Positions 1-6,741 of a stretch of DNA of 8,665 bases are shown piece after piece (within the stretch, counting starts at the first letter, position 1; every line of letters starts with the position of its first letter). The DNA lies in the NCBI GenBank assembly GCA_902797125.1, contig CADBRS010000120.1, positions 1-8,665 of the forward strand. Reading direction: 5' to 3'. Both the position numbers and the translations under genes were made by a program. This DNA comes from an uncultured Ruminococcus sp. GTDB lineage: Bacteria; Bacillota; Clostridia; Oscillospirales; CAG-272. The notes under the pieces were generated by a model. It ran no database searches, had not been told where the DNA came from, and saw nothing but the letters and a program-made list of their open reading frames with translations.

Positions 1-11
1 GCTCAAATCGG

Positions 12-40
12 TTGACAGATGCGACGATTTGGTATACACT
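12..40 (+). promoter_or_regulatory. Sigma-70/SigA-type promoter of the antitoxin gene
   Basis: A perfect -35 hexamer TTGACA (12-17) is followed after 17 nt by TACACT (35-40), which matches the -10 consensus at four of six positions. It lies just upstream of the antitoxin ribosome site, a run of five G at 56-60 with 7 nt to the ATG. The palindrome GTATAC (32-37) overlaps the -10. Phd/YefM antitoxins usually repress their own promoter through short palindromes, so this may be the operator, but that is inference. Confidence 0.65.
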
Positions 41-67
41 TAAGCTTAGAAAAACGGGGGTGCCGAT

Positions 68-289
68 ATGACTGTCATCACATCAACAGAACTACAAAAA
101 CATTTCGGGAAATATCTGCAGGCTGTTCAAAACGGGGATGAGATCGTCATCCTGAAAAACGGGAAGGAAGCTGCAAGACTGATATCCCGGACTGGAAAAT
201 CATCCTTCCTGACGGACTCGCTCGTAGGCGTGGTGAGCAAGGATTATTCGGAAAAAGAGATTCGGGCAGAACGGTTGGCAAATTATTAA
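68..289 (+). CDS. Orphan type II antitoxin, Phd/YefM family
   Basis: This 73-residue protein has the form of a Phd/YefM antitoxin. The N-terminal part (about residues 1-45) carries the typical helix LQKHFGKYLQAV, followed by strands with EIVILKNGKEAARLI, which form the dimeric DNA-binding fold. The C-terminal tail (about 48-73), with TDSLVGVV and a charged EIRAERL segment, resembles the toxin-wrapping tails of antitoxins paired with PIN-domain (VapC-like) toxins. Such antitoxins normally neutralise the toxin and repress the shared promoter. The usual downstream toxin gene is absent: a strong terminator begins 16 nt after the stop codon. A toxin upstream of the window is possible, but the gene has its own promoter directly in front. 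It may be a solitary regulator, a remnant, or an anti-addiction antitoxin acting on a toxin elsewhere. The family call is firm; the role is not. Confidence 0.85.
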   Translation: MTVITSTELQKHFGKYLQAVQNGDEIVILKNGKEAARLISRTGKSSFLTDSLVGVVSKDYSEKEIRAERLANY

Positions 290-305
290 ATTCATATTGA
301 TTTAT

Positions 306-353
306 AAAGCGGCTCACTCATGAGGCTTCACATCATGAGCAGGCCGCTTTTTT
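306..353 (+). terminator. Rho-independent terminator after the antitoxin gene
   Basis: A long hairpin is formed by AAAGCGGC (306-313) with GCCGCTTT (343-350), continued by CTCATGA (317-323) with TCATGAG (333-339). A three-base internal loop separates the two stems and the apical loop is nine bases. The right arm runs into a six-T tract (348-353). It separates the antitoxin unit from the operon that follows. The left arm begins with AAA, so weak activity on the minus strand is possible. Confidence 0.9.
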
Positions 354-367
354 GTGGCACCAGAGTA

Positions 368-396
368 TTGAATCTTAGAAAAAGATATAGTATAAT
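368..396 (+). promoter_or_regulatory. Promoter of the CotH-cyclase-HD-GYP-FecR operon
   Basis: TTGAAT (368-373) and a perfect TATAAT (391-396) are spaced by exactly 17 nt, in an AT-rich stretch between the terminator and the CotH start codon. Transcription would start near 403, giving a leader of about 55 nt. No equally good promoter was seen in front of any of the five genes, which supports a single operon. Confidence 0.8.
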
Positions 397-402
397 ATAA
401 TT

Positions 403-432
403 GCGCGAGTATGCGCATTTACGCGCGTGCGC
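403..432 (+). other. GC-alternating leader segment with competing stem-loops
   Basis: The start of the predicted leader is almost entirely alternating purine-pyrimidine steps, including an unbroken 13-nt run (420-432) and a 10-nt run (409-418). Two mutually exclusive stems can be drawn: GCGCA (413-417) with TGCGC (428-432), and GCGCG (403-407) with CGCGC (422-426). Such sequence can favour Z-DNA or a structured 5' end, but no known riboswitch class was recognised. The ribosome site GAGG (448-451, 7 nt before the ATG) lies outside these stems. Confidence 0.3.
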
Positions 433-458
433 CCAACGCTTAAAATCGAGGTTTACCT

Positions 459-2687
459 ATGTCCCGGCTGCCCACTGTTTTGAGAATACTATCCTTTGTC
501 CTGTGCCTGCTCATGCTGGCACCTTTTGCCGTGGGATGCGGCGGTTCGGGCACGCCGGATGAGTCCGGAGATTCCGGACGCTTTGAAACAACATCGCAGA
601 CGGACAGGACCATCGAAACGAACGGCGCCCTGACACCCCCGGATCCGGGCTCGCCGGTCGAGGGCAAAGTCTATAAAGCCCCTAAAACAGTCCTGGATCC
701 TACCTTCCCGGACGACGGCAAGATCCACGTCAAATACCTGTCTTCAAATACTTCCGCCGGCAAGATCTCAGGAACTGCAGATCAGACGCTCAATGAATCC
801 AGAACGCAAACCACCTCCGTTACCGCCAAAGCCAATCTCGGATACAAATTCATCGGCTGGTCGGACGGATTCGAGGAATCGACCCGGAGCGGAGACGCGC
901 CGGACGAATCGACCTTCTACTTCGCGCTTTTTGCCTACGACACCTTGGAGATGCCCGTTTTCCATATCGAGACGGACACGGGCCGGGACGTGGAGAGCAA
1001 GACCGAATATATCACGGGTTCCTTGTCGCTCTTCAATACGAATTCCAAATACGAGTTCGGAAGCGAAAGCTTCAAGATCCGCGGGCGCGGCAACAACACC
1101 TGGACCTACGAAAAGAAATCCTATAAATTCAAGCTGGACGTGAAGCAGAACCTTTTGGGGATAGGCTCAGGCAAGCACAAGACCTGGGTATTGCTCGCCA
1201 ACATGTGCGACCAGTCGCTCCTTCGCAACTATGTGGCCATGCAATTGGGCAGAGCCATGAAGGGCATGCTCTGGATGCCGAATTCCACCCCTTGCGAAGT
1301 TTATCTGAACGGTGAATACAGGGGCGTCTATCTCCTTGCCGAGGAGATCGAAGCGGACGACGACCGCGTCCCGATCTCGGAGAATGCGGAAGCCGGAGAA
1401 GACATCGGGTTTTTGTTCGAGATGTCCGTCTATTCGGATTCCTCCAAACAGGGCTATATCGTCGCGGCCAGCAAACAGTTCGAGATCAAATCGGACCTGT
1501 CCGCAAATAAAGATCTTGCCAACAAACAAAAACAGTTTCTGGTCAACTATATCAACCAATGCTGGAACGCCATCAAGCGCGGAGACGAAGCAGGCGTCCG
1601 GGCCGTGATCGACGTCGAGAGCGCCGTGGACGCGTATATCGCCGAAGAGATCCTCAAGAATCTGGACATGGGCTGGGACAGCTTCTATTTCTCCAAAGAC
1701 GCCGGCGGCAAGATGACCTTCGGCCCGATCTGGGATTTCGACCTCACATTGGGCAACGGCAACGAGAGCTGCCAATACATCGAAGGCCTCTATTGCGCCA
1801 TCTACCGCAGAGGAGACGACGGCAACACCAATCTTTCAAACTCCTGGTTCTACGCCCTCATGACGTGTCCGTGGTTCCGCGAAGCCGTGGCAGACCGGTG
1901 GGCGCAGCTCAAGGAAGACCTCTTCGACAAACTGGACGATCTGGTCAAGGAAACGGCTGAAACATACTATAAAGCCTTCTGCCGCAATTTCGACAAGTGG
2001 AAGATCTTCGGCAAAAGGATGAACCGCGAGACCGAACTGATCACCTCCTTGCGCACCTACAAGGCCCACTACGAATACTTAGCCAACTGGGTCCAGAGAC
2101 GCGTGGACTGGCTGGACCAGACCTATGCGTCCAAAGCCTTCGAGAACGGCTCGTTCATCAACTACGAAGGGCTCATCAGCGGATGGGAGTCCAACGGGAT
2201 CCCCGCGGCCGTATCCGAAGGGGTTCAGACCGTGATCTCGAAAAAAACCAACCTCACGCCTTTCGTCGAGTCCTATCAGACGACCGTCGCGGGCAAGAAC
2301 GACGAAGGCATCGAGTGTGCCTACGACGGCAACACCGCTACCAAATATTGCGCAGACGTATCCTCGGGCGAGGTGACCCTCCGCGTCTTCTTCCAGAAAG
2401 AAGTCACGCTGGAATCCGTCATCATCACGACCGGGAACGACACGAAAAAGTATCCCGAAAGGAACCCGAGCGGCCTCTGGGTCATCTACGGGACCAACGA
2501 CACCAACGTCGGGAACAGGGAATGGGTCAAGATCGGGACGGTCCGCCCCGGAGATTGCATCGGGATCGAGGACCTCACCAAGTACGACGTCCCGACAGGT
2601 CTGACCGAACCCTACCGCTACTACAAGATCGTGATCTCCCATACCGCACTGGTCCAGTTCTCAGAGCTCGAATTCTACGGTAAGTGA
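459..2687 (+). CDS. CotH-kinase family lipoprotein with InlB-like and F5/8 type C-like domains
   Basis: This 742-residue protein is predicted to be an exported lipoprotein. A hydrophobic signal sequence (about 7-26) ends in a lipobox AVGC, with Cys27 as the lipid anchor. A small beta module follows (about 88-150, with GYKFIGWSDG at 128-137) that resembles InlB/Listeria-Bacteroides repeats. The centre (about 155-500) is a CotH domain: RGRGNNTW (208-215), a Lys-rich KKSYKFK (219-225), NLD with Asp403, and WDFD (425-428). In CotH kinases, which are atypical protein kinases first described for the Bacillus spore coat, the NxD and WDxD aspartates supply catalysis and metal binding, and both are kept. 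The C-terminus (about 600-742, with AYDGN at 621-625) looks like a discoidin/F5/8 type C carbohydrate-binding fold. The ATG has GAGG 7 nt upstream. It is the first gene after the operon promoter and 53 nt before the cyclase gene. Probable role: phosphorylating a surface protein or wall-associated partner; the substrate is unknown and sporulation need not be involved. Confidence 0.88.
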   Translation: MSRLPTVLRILSFVLCLLMLAPFAVGCGGSGTPDESGDSGRFETTSQTDRTIETNGALTPPDPGSPVEGKVYKAPKTVLDPTFPDDGKIHVKYLSSNTSAGKISGTADQTLNESRTQTTSVTAKANLGYKFIGWSDGFEESTRSGDAPDESTFYFALFAYDTLEMPVFHIETDTGRDVESKTEYITGSLSLFNTNSKYEFGSESFKIRGRGNNTWTYEKKSYKFKLDVKQNLLGIGSGKHKTWVLLANMCDQSLLRNYVAMQLGRAMKGMLWMPNSTPCEVYLNGEYRGVYLLAEEIEADDDRVPISENAEAGEDIGFLFEMSVYSDSSKQGYIVAASKQFEIKSDLSANKDLANKQKQFLVNYINQCWNAIKRGDEAGVRAVIDVESAVDAYIAEEILKNLDMGWDSFYFSKDAGGKMTFGPIWDFDLTLGNGNESCQYIEGLYCAIYRRGDDGNTNLSNSWFYALMTCPWFREAVADRWAQLKEDLFDKLDDLVKETAETYYKAFCRNFDKWKIFGKRMNRETELITSLRTYKAHYEYLANWVQRRVDWLDQTYASKAFENGSFINYEGLISGWESNGIPAAVSEGVQTVISKKTNLTPFVESYQTTVAGKNDEGIECAYDGNTATKYCADVSSGEVTLRVFFQKEVTLESVIITTGNDTKKYPERNPSGLWVIYGTNDTNVGNREWVKIGTVRPGDCIGIEDLTKYDVPTGLTEPYRYYKIVISHTALVQFSELEFYGK

Positions 2688-2740
2688 TCCGTATCCACTT
2701 TCATTGACTTTTCATTTACCCGCTTTTCAGAGGAAGTCCT

Positions 2741-4531
2741 ATGTTCCGATCCTTCATCCGGAAAAAGAAGACCCGTAACGCGCTCATCGCACTGGCACTT
2801 TCATGCCTTTTTGCGATCCTGATCCTTTGCGACGCCTTTTTGCCGATCTCCAACTACATGATGGACTCGCTCTATCAAAGAGGGGGAAAGACCTCGGACA
2901 TCATCATCGTCGGCATCGACGACTACTCGCTCGAAAAGCTCGGCAAATACGACGACTGGAACCGGGGCTATATGGCTATGGCCATCCATCATCTCTCCGA
3001 AAAAAATCCCGCCGTCATCGGCTTGGATATCCTCTTTACGGGGCAAGAGTTTCCCGAATCGGACGAACTCCTCGTGAAGGCCTGTTCGGAAGCTTCCTGC
3101 GATATCGTCACGGGCGCCAATCTCATCTTCAAAGCCTCTTTCGACCCCGCCTCGACTTCGGTCCGGACGGCGGTCAGTCAGATATCTTATCCCTACCCGG
3201 CGTTGCAGGAATGCGTGAAGACCGGGTACGTCAACGCGCTCCTGGACAGCTCGGACGGCTATGCCAGACGGGTCCGTCCCGTCATGGACTGCGGAGAGAC
3301 AGAGATGGACTCTTTCGCCTATGCGATCTACCGATCCTACCAGACGTCCCGGTCCGAAACTGCAAGACAGTTCAACTCTTCGGACGTTTTCCGCTTCAAT
3401 TACAGCGCCTCGTCCGGACAGGGCTACAGCATCGTCTCTTTCTATGACGTATACGAAGGCCGGGTGCCTTCGGACACGGAAGGGAGCATCGTGCTCATCG
3501 GGGCACTCGCGTCCGGTCTTCAGGACAGCTATTTCACCCCTATCGACCGCGGCTCGCAGAGCTACGGGGTCGAGATCCATGCCAATATCATAGACGCTTT
3601 CCTCAAAGACGAACTGATCGTGGAAACCCCGAAGTGGCTGGTCTCCTTAGTCTCATTGGTCCTTTTGTTCCTGTTCGCTTTCCTCATATTGGAAGTCAAA
3701 ACATGGATCTCCTCGGTCTCGGGACTGGTGGCCCTCCTGGCGCTTTTCGGGATCCAATCGCTCCTCTACATCTGGCACGTGTACTGTCCCTTCACGGGAT
3801 TGTTCATAGGCCTGATCGCCTCTTTCATCGTCTGCGTCGTCTTCCGGTACGGAGAAGAGTTCCTGCAAAGACGGAAGACCGTTCAGACGTTCAAAAAATA
3901 CGTGGCGCCCCAGGTCGTGGACCAGGCGCTCAAAGACGGCAGCTTCCATGTGGACGTCGGAGGGACCAAGAGGCGGATCGCCTGTTTGTTCGTAGACATC
4001 CGCGGCTTCACGACGCTGTCCGAGTCTCTCCCGCCTGAAGACGTCGTGTCAATTCTCAATGAATATCTCACGCTCACCACGTCCGCCGTTTTCGAAGCCG
4101 GCGGCACGCTGGATAAATTCATCGGGGACGCCACCATGGCCCTTTTCAACGCCCCCTTCGATCTCCCGGACTACGCCTACCGCTCGGTCAGGGCAGCCTG
4201 GCTCATCGCACAGGGCAGCGAACGCATCGACAAGATCGCATTCGAGAAATACGGCAAACATTGCTCGTTCGGCATCGGGATCAACTTAGGAGACGCGGTC
4301 GTAGGCAATATAGGCTCGGATGCGCGCATGGACTATACCGCGATCGGAGACACCGTCAACACGGCGTCCAGGCTCGAATCCAACGCCAAAGCCGGAGAGA
4401 TCCTCATCTCGGAAGCGCTCTATGAAGAAGTGAAGGACCGGGTCGAAGCCGAACCCATCGGGCCGCTTGCCCTGAAAGGCAAATCGGTCACCGTCAACAC
4501 ATACAAAGTGATTTCTCTCAAGGAGGACTGA
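2741..4531 (+). CDS. CHASE2-domain receptor adenylate cyclase, class III
   Basis: This 596-residue membrane protein is predicted to convert ATP to cAMP in the cytoplasm in response to an outside signal. After a first membrane helix (about 13-34) comes an extracytoplasmic CHASE2 sensor (about 36-295), with the typical DIIIVGIDD and AVIGLDILF segments. Three membrane helices follow (about 300-320, 325-346, 353-368), then a class III cyclase domain (about 405-590). All core residues are visible: metal ligands Asp419 (VDIRGF) and Asp463 (DKFIGD), purine-selecting Lys459, and transition-state Asn540 and Arg544 in NTASR. The second purine-selecting position is Thr533 (YTAIG) rather than Asp, a Lys/Thr pair seen in class IIIb adenylate cyclases, many of which respond to bicarbonate. 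Guanylate cyclase activity is unlikely with Lys459. The ATG has AGAGGA about 6 nt upstream. The 3' end carries the ribosome site of the next gene, which starts 4 nt after the stop. Confidence 0.92.
   Translation: MFRSFIRKKKTRNALIALALSCLFAILILCDAFLPISNYMMDSLYQRGGKTSDIIIVGIDDYSLEKLGKYDDWNRGYMAMAIHHLSEKNPAVIGLDILFTGQEFPESDELLVKACSEASCDIVTGANLIFKASFDPASTSVRTAVSQISYPYPALQECVKTGYVNALLDSSDGYARRVRPVMDCGETEMDSFAYAIYRSYQTSRSETARQFNSSDVFRFNYSASSGQGYSIVSFYDVYEGRVPSDTEGSIVLIGALASGLQDSYFTPIDRGSQSYGVEIHANIIDAFLKDELIVETPKWLVSLVSLVLLFLFAFLILEVKTWISSVSGLVALLALFGIQSLLYIWHVYCPFTGLFIGLIASFIVCVVFRYGEEFLQRRKTVQTFKKYVAPQVVDQALKDGSFHVDVGGTKRRIACLFVDIRGFTTLSESLPPEDVVSILNEYLTLTTSAVFEAGGTLDKFIGDATMALFNAPFDLPDYAYRSVRAAWLIAQGSERIDKIAFEKYGKHCSFGIGINLGDAVVGNIGSDARMDYTAIGDTVNTASRLESNAKAGEILISEALYEEVKDRVEAEPIGPLALKGKSVTVNTYKVISLKED
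4521..4526 (+). promoter_or_regulatory. Ribosome binding site deciding a TTG start
   Basis: A perfect AGGAGG lies inside the last codons of the cyclase gene. It is 9 nt from the TTG at 4536 but 21 nt from the first in-frame ATG (4548), so TTG is the better start. Its position suggests that translation of the two genes is coupled. Confidence 0.8.
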
Positions 4532-4535
4532 CATC

Positions 4536-5318
4536 TTGAGACTTTATATGATACCGGACGCATCCAGGCTGGAAGACAGTCTTGCGCTGTCGGCATCGGA
4601 AGATCTGGGATTTGAATACAACGATTTCTTCGATCCCGAGCTTCTGGACTACCCGGCCGCTCTGGACCAGCGCGTGCGTCTCTATGAAAGACTGAACCGC
4701 CGGGGCGACACCTTGCACGGTGCTTTCTACGATATCGTCATAGATTCCACAGATCCAGAGATCCGGAAGATCTCCGAACGAAGGGTGAGGCAGAGTCTGG
4801 AGATCGCGCAAAGGCTGTGCTGCCGCGCGGTCGTGTTCCATACCAACTACGTGGTCTGGATGGCCCGGAATCCTGCGTACCGGCAGAGGTGGACCGAGAT
4901 GTGCGCGTCCGCATACCGAAGGTTCGCAGACGCCTATCCGGAATTGAACATCTATATCGAAAATATGTTCGACGATGCACCGGACATGCTGGCCTCGCTC
5001 ATGGTCCAAACAAATCACGAGCGCGTTTCGGTCTGTCTGGACGTCGCGCACGCGGCCCTGTCTCCGGTGCCGCTGGAGACATGGTTTGAAAAACTTAGTC
5101 CGTACATCCGGCACTTGCATCTCAACAACAACGATCTGGTCTTCGACAGCCACGAAACCATCGGGCAGGGCAGGATAGACTACCGAAAGGTCTTCGCACA
5201 GATCTCGAAACTGCCCGGAGACACCACGGCATTGATCGAGATCCCGGATCTTCAGAAAACGGCAGATTCCATTCGCTACATCAGGGAGGGTTACAACCTT
5301 GGCCATTCATCATCATGA
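4536..5318 (+). CDS. Xylose isomerase-like TIM-barrel protein with endonuclease IV-type metal site
   Basis: This 260-residue cytoplasmic protein belongs to the AP_endonuc_2/xylose isomerase-like TIM-barrel superfamily, usually annotated as sugar phosphate isomerase/epimerase. The strand-end metal ligands of the fold are present. The set can be matched by eye to all nine zinc ligands of endonuclease IV: His61 (HGAFYD), His102 (VFHTNY), Glu142 (IYIEN), Asp169 and His172 (LDVAHA), His195 (HLHLN), Asp204 and His206 (FDSHETIGQG), and Glu235 (LIEIPD). Many isomerase relatives keep only one metal site, so a phosphodiester or phosphate-ester substrate is as plausible as a sugar. It is slightly shorter than E. 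coli endonuclease IV (285 residues). The TTG start is chosen from the AGGAGG at 4521. It begins 4 nt after the cyclase gene and overlaps the HD-GYP gene by 20 nt, so it is made together with second-messenger enzymes. The fold is certain; the reaction is not. Confidence 0.82.
   Translation: MRLYMIPDASRLEDSLALSASEDLGFEYNDFFDPELLDYPAALDQRVRLYERLNRRGDTLHGAFYDIVIDSTDPEIRKISERRVRQSLEIAQRLCCRAVVFHTNYVVWMARNPAYRQRWTEMCASAYRRFADAYPELNIYIENMFDDAPDMLASLMVQTNHERVSVCLDVAHAALSPVPLETWFEKLSPYIRHLHLNNNDLVFDSHETIGQGRIDYRKVFAQISKLPGDTTALIEIPDLQKTADSIRYIREGYNLGHSSS
5285..5289 (+). promoter_or_regulatory. Ribosome binding site deciding a second TTG start
   Basis: GGAGG inside the end of the TIM-barrel gene stands 9 nt before the TTG at 5299. 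The next in-frame ATG (5350) has no comparable site. The layout repeats that of the previous gene junction, which argues that both TTG starts are real. Confidence 0.7.
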
Positions 5319-6738
5319 TACGGAAAAGATCCTCGAAGTCATCACGGACATGTCCCGTGAGGGAGATTACAGCAAACTGCTCGAAGACATCCTGGGCGTC
5401 GGGATGGAAGTCTCCAACTCGGACGGAGGCACGCTGTACCTGCTGAAAGAGGATGAACTCCGGTTCTTCTATATGATCACGAAATCCAAAAAAGTCCGTC
5501 AGGGCGGCCGGGGCAAGACCATCGATCTGCCTCCCGTGCCCCTGGATTCGGTCTCGGTCGCGTCTTTGTGCGCACGCGAAAAACGCATGATCTGCGTCGC
5601 AGACGTCTACAACGACGAAGAGTACAACTGGTCCGGTCCCAAGACCTACGACGAGATGACAGGCTATCACACGCAGTCCGTGTTGGTGCTGCCGCTCTTC
5701 GACAAGGAAAAGAACGTGCTCGGCGTCATGCAGCTCATCAACGCACAGGACGAAGACGGGAACGTGATCCCGTTTTCCACAGAAGTGGCGGAGACCGTTT
5801 TCCAGCTTTCTACGCTGTGCGGGATCCTTTTAAACAACATCACCTTGTACGACAACATCAAAGGGCTATTGGATTCCTTCATCAACGCCATGATCAAGGC
5901 GATCGAATCCAGGACTCCGTTCAACGCGTCCCACACGGTCCACGTCGCCTACTATTGCGGCGCCTTCATAGATTATCTCAACAAACACGGGGACAATATC
6001 CCCAAGTCGGACAGAGAGCAATTGGTCATGGCCGCCATGCTCCACGACATCGGCAAGATGATCGTCAAGGAGGAGATCCTCAACAAGGCGACCCGTTTTT
6101 CCGGTCTTTACGACGGCATGATGGTCCGGTACGACCTGATCGAGTGCTGGCTTGAAAACCAGTTCATGGAAGGACTCATCGAACAGCCCGAATACCAGAA
6201 GGAGACGGCTTTCATCCAGGAGGTCCGTTCCTTCATCAGCCGCTTGAACGGTGCCACGTTCCTGCTCGACGAGGACAAGAACTTCATCGAAAAGATCCGG
6301 TCCAAATCCTACGTCACCAAATACGGCGTCATCCATATCCTTACCGAAGAGGAACTCAGTTGCGCCTACATCAAGACCGGCACCCTTACGGCCAAGGAAC
6401 GGGAAGAGATCCAGCGCCACGTCGTCTATACCAACGAGATATTGGACCAGCTGGATTTCGGAAAGCAATACGAAGACGTCCGGGCTATCGCTGCAAACCA
6501 CCACGAATTCCTGGACGGTTCGGGCTACCCGAATCACCTCAAGAACGACCAGCTTTCCAAATATGCCCGGATCATCACGATCTCGGACATCTACGACTCA
6601 TTGGTCGCCGCAGACAGACCCTACAAAAAACCCATGCCTAACGAAAAAGCCCTCGCCATCCTTCGTGAAATGGCGGACGAGGGCAAACTGGACAAGCAAC
6701 TTGTCGAATCATTTTCAGATTTCCGGAGCAAACGTTGA
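5299..6738 (+). CDS. GAF and HD-GYP domain cyclic dinucleotide phosphodiesterase
   Basis: This 479-residue protein has no signal sequence and should be a cytoplasmic phosphodiesterase that opens c-di-GMP, or a related cyclic dinucleotide, under control of a ligand-binding GAF domain. The GAF domain spans about 10-180 (SDGGTLYLL near the start, LGVMQLIN ending at Asn148). The HD-GYP domain follows: His212 (SHTVHV), HDIGK (249-253), His374 (QRHVV), HHEFLDGSGYP (401-411) and Asp430 (ISDIYD), ending with DRPYKKP. The full set of metal ligands and the GYP motif are kept, so it should be active. Unusually, about 95 residues (roughly 265-359) are inserted between HDIGK-ILNKA and GTLTAKERE, where typical HD-GYP domains are nearly continuous. 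The insert is rich in charged helical sequence. I recall similar insertions in some GAF/HD-GYP proteins but cannot verify this here. It overlaps the TIM-barrel gene by 20 nt and ends 3 nt before the FecR gene. Confidence 0.9.
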   Translation: MAIHHHDTEKILEVITDMSREGDYSKLLEDILGVGMEVSNSDGGTLYLLKEDELRFFYMITKSKKVRQGGRGKTIDLPPVPLDSVSVASLCAREKRMICVADVYNDEEYNWSGPKTYDEMTGYHTQSVLVLPLFDKEKNVLGVMQLINAQDEDGNVIPFSTEVAETVFQLSTLCGILLNNITLYDNIKGLLDSFINAMIKAIESRTPFNASHTVHVAYYCGAFIDYLNKHGDNIPKSDREQLVMAAMLHDIGKMIVKEEILNKATRFSGLYDGMMVRYDLIECWLENQFMEGLIEQPEYQKETAFIQEVRSFISRLNGATFLLDEDKNFIEKIRSKSYVTKYGVIHILTEEELSCAYIKTGTLTAKEREEIQRHVVYTNEILDQLDFGKQYEDVRAIAANHHEFLDGSGYPNHLKNDQLSKYARIITISDIYDSLVAADRPYKKPMPNEKALAILREMADEGKLDKQLVESFSDFRSKR

Positions 6739-6741
6739 ACC

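Noticed and set aside
2688..2740. Separate promoter for the cyclase gene (TTGACT at 2704-2709)
   Set aside because: No acceptable -10 hexamer lies 16-18 nt downstream; the 53-nt gap holds only a ribosome site that I can support.
2801..3580. 259-codon minus-strand frame opposite the cyclase gene
   Set aside because: It is a shadow of the CHASE2 coding region, composed mainly of Asp, Arg, Val and Gly, without a ribosome site or family resemblance.
4518..5306. 262-codon open frame on the minus strand opposite the TIM-barrel gene
   Set aside because: It mirrors the plus-strand gene almost end to end, has no recognisable motif, and reflects GC-rich codon usage. The plus-strand product has clear family motifs.
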